A DNA stretch of 64,000 nt from an uncultured Prevotella sp. (lineage in GTDB: Bacteria; Bacteroidota; Bacteroidia; Bacteroidales; Bacteroidaceae). Location of the stretch: NCBI GenBank assembly GCA_934256705.1, contig CAKQPF010000008.1, forward strand, positions 23,855-87,854, read 5' to 3'. The notes beneath the pieces were generated by a model. The model was given only the letters and a program-made list of their open reading frames with translations, was not told the origin of the DNA and did not search any database. Positions 25,690 through 33,464 of this stretch are shown in pieces (positions within the stretch are counted from its first letter, which is position 1; each line of letters begins with the position of its first letter). A program made the translations under genes and the position numbers.

Positions 25690-26767
25690 GGAGGTTTTCG
25701 CCACGCAGATTCTTTGCTACGATGGTGCCTTGGCTGTCCACCAGCACGTTGGCAGGTATGCCCTTGACATTGTAAACGGAAGAAGCAGCGCATTCCCAAC
25801 CCTTGAGGTCGCTCATGTGAGGCCATGAGAGCTTGAGCTGTGCGATAGCCTTTACCCATGCAGCCTTGTTGTTGTCGAAAGAAACTCCTACGACTTCAAA
25901 TTCCTTCTTGTGGTAGAGATTGTAAGCTTTCACCACTGTCGGCATCTCTGCACGGCAAGGACCACACCATGAAGCCCAGAAATCAATCAATGTGTATTTG
26001 TTCTTTTTCACGTAGTCGGACACGCGGATGGTCTTTCCCTTTGGATTAGGCATAGCCAGATCAGTGTATTGCTGTCCTACTGCTGTCGCCATCTCTGCCT
26101 TTTTCGCATCCAGCATCTGCTGGAAATAAACGTAATGGTGACCTTCCTCCATCTTCTTTTCTATGATGGCAGCTTCCTTATCCGTGAATATATTCCTGTT
26201 CATCACATAGAGGTAGTCACTGTAAGCGGAAGGGATATGTGCCACGGTGAACACCTTTGCCAGCGAAACCATAATATTGTTGATGCTGTCAACGACGGCT
26301 TGTGCTTTCGCTTTGTCCTCCTTTGACGCAAGACTGTCAGTCACGACGCTCCAAGGCTTCTCGACTTCTTTCTCGTAAGGTGCTTTCAAGGCTTCATATT
26401 CAACCTGCAGTTTGTTGGCTGCGCCATCTGTCTTGACGACAGGTCGTACGTTCGGGTCGGCGGAGATGGTCACGTCAATGTCAGCATTCTCCAGGAGGAA
26501 GTCTGCCATTGCCACTGTCTTGCCCTTATGTATAGGCAGGAGGATGCGGGTGGCAGCTCCATCAAAATCACCTGTAAACTCGAACTTGCCGTTCTTGACA
26601 GTGGTGGTGTCGAGAGGTATTACGCTGAAAAATCCCTGCATCTCACAGAGCAGGACGGTGTCACCTTCTTCCACACCGGCAGCCGTACCAGTGACATGGT
26701 AACCATTGGCTGCATTCATAGCCAGGTCTGAAAGTGCCAGGCCTGCTGCAATAAATAATTTCTTCAT
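25661..26767 (-). CDS. DUF4369/TlpA-like thiol-disulfide oxidoreductase (CGPC)
   Basis: Exported thioredoxin-fold protein. A signal peptide (~1-20) is followed by an all-beta DUF4369-type domain (~22-115, YHVTGTAAGVEEGDTVLL), a helical linker, and an AhpC/TSA-like thioredoxin domain from ~240 with WASWCGPCRAEMP near residue 265 and the cis-proline VKGIPANVLVD. It is last in the leftward SusCD operon, 18 bases after the next thioredoxin-like gene. Its 3' end overlaps the sigma-factor gene by 29 bases tail to tail. Known relatives reduce periplasmic disulfides; the substrate here is unknown. Confidence 0.88.
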   Translation of the reverse strand: MKKLFIAAGLALSDLAMNAANGYHVTGTAAGVEEGDTVLLCEMQGFFSVIPLDTTTVKNGKFEFTGDFDGAATRILLPIHKGKTVAMADFLLENADIDVTISADPNVRPVVKTDGAANKLQVEYEALKAPYEKEVEKPWSVVTDSLASKEDKAKAQAVVDSINNIMVSLAKVFTVAHIPSAYSDYLYVMNRNIFTDKEAAIIEKKMEEGHHYVYFQQMLDAKKAEMATAVGQQYTDLAMPNPKGKTIRVSDYVKKNKYTLIDFWASWCGPCRAEMPTVVKAYNLYHKKEFEVVGVSFDNNKAAWVKAIAQLKLSWPHMSDLKGWECAASSVYNVKGIPANVLVDSQGTIVAKNLRGENLLNELAKLMK

Positions 26768-26785
26768 TGTATTTTTTCTTTATAA

Positions 26786-27817
26786 TTACTCGTATTTCTG
26801 CAGGATTTCCTTCACTTCCTCTGGATTTGAAGGCGAGCCAAGCACCTTGCCGTCAGGCGTAATCATGAGATAGTATGGCACGCCGTTGCCTACCTGATAC
26901 TTGTGGAAGAGGTCATCATAGCCCTTGGCGGTAGTGATATACTGGGGCCATGGTTCCGGATGCTTCTCCCTCGCCTTGTCCCATGCCTCATGCTTGGTGT
27001 CAATAGAGACACCGATGACAGAGAATTTTCCCTTGTATTCATCAGCCAGCTTTCTGATTTCCGGCATTGCCCCCAGGCAGATGCCGCACCAACTTGCCCA
27101 GAAATCCACCAGCACATACTGGTTTCGTGGCACTATATCAACAAGGTGACAGATCTTTCCATTCACATCCTGTAGTTCCAGATCCACGAGTTCGCCACCC
27201 TTTGTGGTCTTCTTGGCGAACGCTATCCTCTGGCGGAATTCATCCATCCGCAAGGAGTCCTCCGGAACGTCCGCAATGGCTTGCTCCAGATGCTGCACCT
27301 GTCCGCTTGTCAGATTATATCCACGTTTCAGCAGATTGTTGGCAAGATAAACGGAAATCACGGAATGAGGATGCGAGTCGATGAAAGACCAGACTGCCGT
27401 CTCTTCTTTGCCGTTGGCAGAAAGAGACTTGAATTCATTGAAATCAGTCTGCACCTGTCCTCCTGTCACTTTCAGGTTCTTGTCCACAAAGATTTCATCA
27501 TTGGAGATAAAGACATCAGTATATGTCCAGTGGATGGAGTCTGTAGGCCAATTGTTCTTGGTTACCAGGTCGAGGTTGTTCGTCATCAGCGTACCAGGGA
27601 GCGGATGATTGAGGTGACCTTTCAGCTCAAACCTGCCATCTTTGATTATGCCATCCGCCACCTCGACGGAGAAAGCCGTGTCGGTCTTGCAACACAGTCC
27701 AACAGAATAGCCATCAGGAAGGCCTACTTCGCCTTTGATGACAAAGCCTTTCTCTCCCTGGGCGCCAGCAGAAAGGGCACCCAAGAAGAGAGAGATGATT
27801 AGAAATATCTTGTTCAT
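26786..27817 (-). CDS. DUF4369/TlpA-like thiol-disulfide oxidoreductase (CGIC)
   Basis: Second exported thioredoxin-fold protein of the leftward operon, same plan as its neighbour: signal peptide (MNKIFLIISLFLGALSAGAQ), DUF4369-type beta domain, linker, thioredoxin domain with WASWCGICLGAMPEI near residue 240 and the cis-proline region VGNGVPYYLMITPDG. The CGIC active site differs from CGPC and CVPC of the other two, suggesting a different redox potential or partner. I place the start at the ATG at 27817; the in-frame ATG at 27835 would add six residues before the signal peptide and sits 9 bases from the preceding stop. Confidence 0.87.
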   Translation of the reverse strand: MNKIFLIISLFLGALSAGAQGEKGFVIKGEVGLPDGYSVGLCCKTDTAFSVEVADGIIKDGRFELKGHLNHPLPGTLMTNNLDLVTKNNWPTDSIHWTYTDVFISNDEIFVDKNLKVTGGQVQTDFNEFKSLSANGKEETAVWSFIDSHPHSVISVYLANNLLKRGYNLTSGQVQHLEQAIADVPEDSLRMDEFRQRIAFAKKTTKGGELVDLELQDVNGKICHLVDIVPRNQYVLVDFWASWCGICLGAMPEIRKLADEYKGKFSVIGVSIDTKHEAWDKAREKHPEPWPQYITTAKGYDDLFHKYQVGNGVPYYLMITPDGKVLGSPSNPEEVKEILQKYE

Positions 27818-27844
27818 GAATGAATAATAAAGCATTGAGTCCGC

Positions 27845-29251
27845 TTACTTCAACTTGATGACTTTCTTGCCATTGACGATGTAAAGTCCTTTGGCAGGGA
27901 TAGCATTCAGTCTCTTGCCGTCTATTGAGTAGATGCCTTTAGCATTACCTACAGTGGCTGTTTCCGGCTTGATTTCCTCAATACCTGTGGATGTCTCCGG
28001 CTTGTACCAATAGACGATGGAAGGAGCCTTCTCCACTTTGTGGGCAGTATAGCATTCCACTGGCAAAGCGAAATATGCGGTCTTTGGAGCGATGACAGCA
28101 TCGTCAGCAAGGAGCTCGAACTGCTTCTTCTCAAGATTTACGGAATAGTATTTCTTGTCGATGGACAGGTCGGCAACATTTACTCCATTGTCTCCGCTCC
28201 ATTCCAGTTCGTTAGTACTTGTTTTCTCCAGTTCATCGTCCTCGACAAAGGTCATGATTCCCTTGCCGTAAAGGATATGAGGGTCTCCCGGATAGAGATA
28301 ATTACTCAGCTGTCCTGGCAGTATGTAATAAGCAGAGCTGTCTTCGGTGACATTGAGGTTATTGCTTATGCTGACTCCCCAGAAGTCAAAGGTGTTATCC
28401 ACAACATTAGTTGCTGGCATTACATATCCCTTGTCGAAATACACTATCTTATATCCACCTTCCTCAGGGAACTCCATAGTGATGGCCTTATCGCTCTTGA
28501 AATGAGCTTCGTAAACAGCGCACTCCTGAATGTTCTTCACCTCAAGAGGGTTCTGGGCGATTTTCTCCTGCGTGTTCATGTTTACCCAATAGTCGAACGT
28601 CGCATTCTTGCTTTCATCCGGCGTAGCAGTCAATGTCACGTCATCGCCTATCTCATTGCAGACCTTGGAGATGGACACCGTTCCGAGAGGGCTCTGACCA
28701 ATAGCGATTGTAGGCTTCACGTGGGTGAACAAAGCATAGAACTGTGCAGTCGGAGTCATCGGGAAACTGCTCCGTGCTATGGTCTCGTCGGCATCGCTGA
28801 AGGCAGCCTCCAGAGTGGTGTTGGAAGAAGGATTTTCGGTGTCGTATATGCTGTCATTGAATACGAAGACATCCTCGCCCTCTACTTCATCTCTCACGAC
28901 CTTAGCCTGGCTGAAACCTGCGAATATCCAGCCTTCTGATGGAACGGCATGAGGATAGAATGAAGAATTGGTGCTGACACCATTGAGCATGAACTTGACA
29001 TCCACGCTCTCAGCTGGAGTCTTCATGTCAGCATACAGGTCGCTCATCTCATCTTCGGACTCAGTAACAGATGATTCAGAAACTTCCGCATAAACGAGGC
29101 CAGCGCCAGTAGGATATGCACTTACTGTAGCATAATAATCGCCCCACTTTGTATCACCAGCATTAGCAATGCCAGTGGAAGCAAGGAAAACAAGTGCGAG
29201 AGCGCCCAATTTGATTGATGCACTCTTCAGAAAAGTAAAATTCTTTCTCAT
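27845..29251 (-). CDS. Secreted InlB-repeat-like protein, possible type IX cargo
   Basis: A 468-residue exported protein (signal peptide to ~31, ending GIANAG). Residues ~190-255 resemble a divergent InlB B-repeat: PLGTVSISKVCNEIGDDVTL, then ATPDESKNATFDYWVNM and VYEAHF. An acidic middle lacks recognisable domains. The C-terminus GIYSIDGKRL...GLYIVNGKKVIKLK matches the short sorting-type tail common on Prevotella secreted proteins, compatible with type IX secretion; a porQ gene lies at 52849. Located within the leftward SusCD operon, it may be a surface adhesin or substrate binder. Confidence 0.7.
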   Translation of the reverse strand: MRKNFTFLKSASIKLGALALVFLASTGIANAGDTKWGDYYATVSAYPTGAGLVYAEVSESSVTESEDEMSDLYADMKTPAESVDVKFMLNGVSTNSSFYPHAVPSEGWIFAGFSQAKVVRDEVEGEDVFVFNDSIYDTENPSSNTTLEAAFSDADETIARSSFPMTPTAQFYALFTHVKPTIAIGQSPLGTVSISKVCNEIGDDVTLTATPDESKNATFDYWVNMNTQEKIAQNPLEVKNIQECAVYEAHFKSDKAITMEFPEEGGYKIVYFDKGYVMPATNVVDNTFDFWGVSISNNLNVTEDSSAYYILPGQLSNYLYPGDPHILYGKGIMTFVEDDELEKTSTNELEWSGDNGVNVADLSIDKKYYSVNLEKKQFELLADDAVIAPKTAYFALPVECYTAHKVEKAPSIVYWYKPETSTGIEEIKPETATVGNAKGIYSIDGKRLNAIPAKGLYIVNGKKVIKLK

Positions 29252-29285
29252 GTCTAATTAGTTTTTAAAATAGAACTTTGTAATA

Positions 29286-30188
29286 TTACCTTGAATACGT
29301 TCTCTTATTCTTTATTTTTACGGCGACTATCAGCAGAACCGACAGAAGCACGAATATCGAGCAAGCCATTGCAGGGGAGAATGGGCACGGCTTGTCTTCA
29401 TAGACGCGCGGCAGCAATTCCGTCGGCTTGCCTTTCATCAGTCTGCGGGTATTGCCCAATGAATCGACGACCACCATGCAAGGCATCATCTGCTCCATCA
29501 TTTCAGGCATTATGAGGTCTTCCGGCTTTATCTGACTCTCATCAGCGGAAAAAAGCACCATGTGCATCAGGATACGAATCCATGGAGATTGCTTTGCCAC
29601 ATTGTCAATCCATTCTGACAGGCTGCCCTGCGTCTCCTTAGGCAGTTCAGCGACTTTCAGCATATTAGGCGAAACGGAACTGTTGATGGCATAAAGAGCC
29701 ATGGACATACAGTTGACAGAAGTGCAGTCAAATGTCCATATCGACCCTTCCATGGATTCGGCATCGAGTTTCTTCCATAGATTCTGTTTCTCCGATGGAG
29801 TAAGGTTGAGTTCATACTCTCTCACTCCCCTGCCCTCCTGTCTGTAGGCATCGAGGAATTTCCCTGACGGAACAGGGATGAAGCCAGCCTTTGCCTTTCT
29901 CGTGAATACATCCAGATATGAACTCTTGTCCATATCCAGTTCAAAAGAGAAACAATAATCCAGTCCCTTCTCGGCACAGACCATTCTGATAGCAGCATGA
30001 CCAGACACGGAATAGAAGGCCTTGCCGGCATCCACGATGAGCAGATAGGCATGAATGAAGTCGGGATTGGCTGCCTCCTTGTCGATGACAGCCACCTTGC
30101 TGGAGTCGGGCACCTGCTCTGCCTGCACTTTTGTGAAGCAAAAGCACAGAGAGAGCATCAGAACGCCTAACAACTTACAGTTCAACAT
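29286..30188 (-). CDS. DUF4105/Lnb-like membrane-anchored protein
   Basis: About 300 residues: signal peptide (MLNCKLLGVLMLSLCFCFTKVQA), a globular domain, and a C-terminal membrane helix (~270-292, ACSIFVLLSVLLIVAV) with a basic tail. The pattern YSVSGHAAIRM ... FDCTSVNCMSMAL resembles the DUF4105 family, in which a histidine and a downstream cysteine form a papain-like dyad; some members are lipoprotein N-acyltransferases (Lnb). The match is by motif only and the sequence is divergent. I chose the ATG at 30188, immediately after the preceding stop at 30190, over 30212, which would overlap that gene. Confidence 0.55.
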   Translation of the reverse strand: MLNCKLLGVLMLSLCFCFTKVQAEQVPDSSKVAVIDKEAANPDFIHAYLLIVDAGKAFYSVSGHAAIRMVCAEKGLDYCFSFELDMDKSSYLDVFTRKAKAGFIPVPSGKFLDAYRQEGRGVREYELNLTPSEKQNLWKKLDAESMEGSIWTFDCTSVNCMSMALYAINSSVSPNMLKVAELPKETQGSLSEWIDNVAKQSPWIRILMHMVLFSADESQIKPEDLIMPEMMEQMMPCMVVVDSLGNTRRLMKGKPTELLPRVYEDKPCPFSPAMACSIFVLLSVLLIVAVKIKNKRTYSR

Positions 30189-30189
30189 T

Positions 30190-30873
30190 TTATTCCTTAG
30201 CATCTCTGACATACCTTACGCTAAATCCCATATCCGGCGCTGTGCTTGAGCGGAAGATTCCGTCATTGCTATAGAAGAACTTGCGGTAATAATAGCCATT
30301 GGCTTCGCTCTGGTCCTTGGTCGCCGTCCAGAATGCAGCATAGACACCATAATAACGACAACCGGAGAGTCCCATATTGGTATGCGGGAAATACCATCCT
30401 GCCAGCAAAGCGTTGAAGTCAGTCACCGTGCCATATATGGACAATATGCGCTTGGCGATGTTTCCGCGCCATGCATCTTTCTTTCCTGCGTCAGAAACAG
30501 ACATTCCCATTGCCATCTCCAGGCTCTGCCAGTCTTCATCCGTAGGGAGTCGCCAGCCTTCAGGGCAGGCATCTACAGCGCCCTGATAGGTGTAGAGCCT
30601 TCCATAGACCTTAGGATCCAATGTTCTGGAATCACCGCTATATACCCTGCAGTAATCCTCATCTCCCAAATCATATCGGAAATTCTCTGCCATCCATTCC
30701 AGATTGCCATATCTTACCCACTGATACTCATTGCCGTCACGCTCATCAGTATAGACTCCTTTGTCAGAAGCCGGGATAAGAGAGGTAGGCACCTCGTCAT
30801 CATCACTACATGATGTAAAAGCGAATGGCAGGCAAATCAGTATTGCCAAAAGCAAATTGTATTTCTTGATCAT
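30190..30873 (-). CDS. FISUMP-domain lipoprotein
   Basis: Exported lipoprotein (lipobox FTSCSDDD, cysteine ~22) whose mature part is one FISUMP (Fibrobacter succinogenes major paralogous) domain: DGNEYQWVRYGNLEWMAENF, then YGRLYTYQGAVDACPEGWRL and PTDEDWQSLE, and late AFWTATKDQ and FSVRYVRD. The domain is a C-type-lectin-like surface fold of unknown ligand. 227 residues is full length for a single-domain protein. Encoded in the leftward SusCD operon, so probably another surface accessory. Confidence 0.85.
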   Translation of the reverse strand: MIKKYNLLLAILICLPFAFTSCSDDDEVPTSLIPASDKGVYTDERDGNEYQWVRYGNLEWMAENFRYDLGDEDYCRVYSGDSRTLDPKVYGRLYTYQGAVDACPEGWRLPTDEDWQSLEMAMGMSVSDAGKKDAWRGNIAKRILSIYGTVTDFNALLAGWYFPHTNMGLSGCRYYGVYAAFWTATKDQSEANGYYYRKFFYSNDGIFRSSTAPDMGFSVRYVRDAKE

Positions 30874-30890
30874 AACCATTTGTCTAATTA

Positions 30891-31787
30891 TTAAAATATA
30901 TAACCCATATCTGTCAATGCATCCCTGAACAGCTTCGCCTTCTTTACGATGAGAGGATAATCTGCATATTTGGCCTCTATCTGGGCATCGGTGTAAGTAA
31001 GAATCACTGAAGCGTATGCCTTGATGTCCTGTTCGTAAGTAGGAAGATACATTCCTGGAACGCTTATGAAGCCATACTCTCTTCCTACCTCATCCTTTGT
31101 CATTCCGTCAGGAATACTGAAGCTCGTACCGTAACGTCCATTGCTTACGCTCTTGAAGTCAGAAAAGTATGAAGAATGGTCACTGGCTATCTTGCCTACG
31201 ATAATCAGAAGATGCTTGTTGGCAAACTTCTTCTTGCTTGCTGCGGTAGTCAACTTGTTCAGTTCTCCCATAGCCAGCGCGATAGACCTCTCTCCTGCCA
31301 CGGCGTAAGGCTTCGTTTTGTTGCCCCACTCATCCTTGCCGGAAATCGTGTTGACCAGCAGATAACTGAACGGAGCCAGACTTCTGGTGAAATGACTTAT
31401 GATATACTCCTTCAGGAATTCCACTGCCTGGCTCTGGCGTTCGAAGGTTTTCAGATAAGTATATGTATATGGTTTGGTGGTAGGGTTGGCACTTGTAGTG
31501 GAATACTCCACATCCAGCAGTTCATTGAAATACAGGAGTTCCCCATTCACGTCCTTGCCCAGCAGATAATGCTGGATAGTGTCATTGAAAAGGAGATAGG
31601 ATCCGGTCTCTTCCTTGAATTGGTTTCTCAGTTGCGCTGTCTCGCTGTCATCGTCAGCCTTCGGGATGAAATTGTCGGTAGGGTCAGACAGTTCCACGTC
31701 CAGATAATCTTCATCCTTGGAGCAGGATGTGGCCAGCATTCCCATGACTGCAAGCGGCAATATGATAGTAAATATATGTTTTCTCAT
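30891..31787 (-). CDS. SusCD-locus lipoprotein resembling Mx1 metallopeptidases but without HExxH
   Basis: A 298-residue lipoprotein (lipobox LATSCSKDE). Its organisation and C-terminus (GFISVPGMYLPTYEQDIKAY, then a long helix ending DALTDMGYIF) recall the putative zinc-binding metallopeptidases (Peptidase_Mx1 type) found next to SusD, PKD-like and DUF4843 genes. However, I find no HExxH motif anywhere, so it should not be a zinc peptidase; it may be a degenerate or binding-only relative. The ATG at 31787 is chosen because it gives a clean lipoprotein signal; the longer frame from 31850 overlaps the SusD stop. It follows SusD, the usual position for that family. Confidence 0.6.
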   Translation of the reverse strand: MRKHIFTIILPLAVMGMLATSCSKDEDYLDVELSDPTDNFIPKADDDSETAQLRNQFKEETGSYLLFNDTIQHYLLGKDVNGELLYFNELLDVEYSTTSANPTTKPYTYTYLKTFERQSQAVEFLKEYIISHFTRSLAPFSYLLVNTISGKDEWGNKTKPYAVAGERSIALAMGELNKLTTAASKKKFANKHLLIIVGKIASDHSSYFSDFKSVSNGRYGTSFSIPDGMTKDEVGREYGFISVPGMYLPTYEQDIKAYASVILTYTDAQIEAKYADYPLIVKKAKLFRDALTDMGYIF

Positions 31788-31850
31788 CTTGATTGATTCT
31801 TTAAAAAATAAAATAGATAATCCAATAATCATACATATTGTCAGGACCAC

Positions 31851-33452
31851 CTACTCCTCGGAGTCATATCCCTCATATTCACGCTTCTGGTTGCCGTTGT
31901 TCTGCATTCCCACATTGAATGTCAGCACCTCATTAGGTATAGGCATTGTCCATGAAGGGTCATCTTCCGGCAATACGTATGTGCGGATAGCCAAAGGCGC
32001 ACCGCTGTCAGTATCGCTCTTGTAGAAGCCGAAATGATGGGTGATGGATATCTTCTCCGGCTGGACTTCACATACGCGGTAGCGACGCAGGTCAAACCAG
32101 CGATGTCCTTCGCATGCCAATTCCCTTTTTCTCTCGTTTCTGATGTCGGATATGAGTTGACTACCTGTAGATGTGATGTCCGCATCCTTGGCTCCCGTGA
32201 TGTAACGGTTCTCTCTAAGGGCGTTGACTGCCTTCTTTGCCTCATCCTCATGTCCCATATATGCTTCAGCTTCTGCCAGGTTGAGATAGGCTTCACCTGC
32301 CCTGAGCCAGAAGATGGAAGAGACCTCGCGCTGCGTGCCTAGGGTCTCAGTATATATCAAGTTATACCATGAAGCCTCATTCTCCTTGCTGGTATATCCG
32401 CGTTTGTCCGGGTCAGCCTTGGTAACTCCCACGAAGTTGCCATTTATCCAATACCATTGCTTCTTGCGCAGGTCATTGGCAGAATAGGTGTTGTATAGCG
32501 ACGTTGTCAGAGAGACACTCTGGTAACCATTGTTAAGCGTTGTCGGCAGGTCGTCTCCACCCATCGTGAAAATCGTCTCGGTATTGTTCAGCGCAGCGAA
32601 ATAAGTGGCGTCTGAATTCAGATTGCGAAGGCTACCATGATTCTTTATCACCTTTTGGGCATACTCTGTCGCCTTCTCCCAATTCTGCATATAGAGATAT
32701 ACCCTGCTGAGCAGAAGCTGGACGGAAACGGAGTCGGCACGATAAGTGCTCTTGCGGTTTATGATGCTGCCGGCGGCTGTCATTTCCTTCTCTGCCGCAA
32801 GCAGGTCGCTTACAATCTGGTCATAGCATTCCTTCACCGTGTTTCTGGTAAACTTGATGTCCTCCACCTCTTTGGATGTTTTCAATGGCACTGCCAGATC
32901 CGTCTCTGCCGTTTCTTTCCGGTAAGGCTGACCGTACATGTTAGTTAGCCAGAAATAGTACCATCCGCGCAGGAAATGCGCCTGTCCGTTGACGTAGTTC
33001 AATCCTGCTTTTTCCTCATCTGTGGATTGTGGAATGTTCTTCGAACTCTCCAGTACGTTGTTTGCCACGTTGATATACTTGTACATTCGTGTCCAGGTGG
33101 TGTTCTCTGCGTAGAAGCTTGTGAAGTCTTCCTTGGCACCTACACGCAGCTGCCAGGTAAGGTAACCGAACTCATAATGTATCACGCCATATCCCATATA
33201 GCCGCCACCTGATTCGTTGAAGGCATCTGCTTCGTCAGATAGCAGGTGGATAAATGTGCCTACATTACTGTTATCCTTGAAATAGCCGGAACCATTTACT
33301 GGCATATAGCAGTCACCAAGGAGAAGTTCGTTGAGGTCATTCCAGGACCTTACATAGTCTTTGTCCTGGGAATAGTCCTCCAGGAAATCGCTGCAGCTGC
33401 TCAATGTGAGCAGCATGGCAAGCAATCCTATATAGTATTTCTTTGATTTCAT
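31851..33452 (-). CDS. SusD/RagB-family lipoprotein (second)
   Basis: Ligand-binding partner of the second SusC. Lipobox LTLSSC with mature start SDFLEDYSQD; helical body with AHFLRGWYYFWLTNMYGQPY, a hallmark of the N-terminal SusD-like domain, and the late C-terminal signature FWLRAGEAYLNLAEAEAYMG followed by NERKRELACEGHRWFDLRRY. 533 residues. It follows SusC by 12 bases. It is not closely similar to the first SusD in this window, so the two systems probably bind different ligands. Confidence 0.95.
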   Translation of the reverse strand: MKSKKYYIGLLAMLLTLSSCSDFLEDYSQDKDYVRSWNDLNELLLGDCYMPVNGSGYFKDNSNVGTFIHLLSDEADAFNESGGGYMGYGVIHYEFGYLTWQLRVGAKEDFTSFYAENTTWTRMYKYINVANNVLESSKNIPQSTDEEKAGLNYVNGQAHFLRGWYYFWLTNMYGQPYRKETAETDLAVPLKTSKEVEDIKFTRNTVKECYDQIVSDLLAAEKEMTAAGSIINRKSTYRADSVSVQLLLSRVYLYMQNWEKATEYAQKVIKNHGSLRNLNSDATYFAALNNTETIFTMGGDDLPTTLNNGYQSVSLTTSLYNTYSANDLRKKQWYWINGNFVGVTKADPDKRGYTSKENEASWYNLIYTETLGTQREVSSIFWLRAGEAYLNLAEAEAYMGHEDEAKKAVNALRENRYITGAKDADITSTGSQLISDIRNERKRELACEGHRWFDLRRYRVCEVQPEKISITHHFGFYKSDTDSGAPLAIRTYVLPEDDPSWTMPIPNEVLTFNVGMQNNGNQKREYEGYDSEE

Positions 33453-33464
33453 GATGTTGAATGA

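Noticed and set aside
28040..28939. 299-residue plus-strand frame
   Set aside because: Lies antisense within the InlB-like gene, whose signal peptide, domain and C-terminal tail are convincing; the composition of the antisense product is shadow-like.
30891..31787. Direct annotation as a zinc metallopeptidase
   Set aside because: No HExxH or other plausible zinc-binding histidine pair exists in the sequence.
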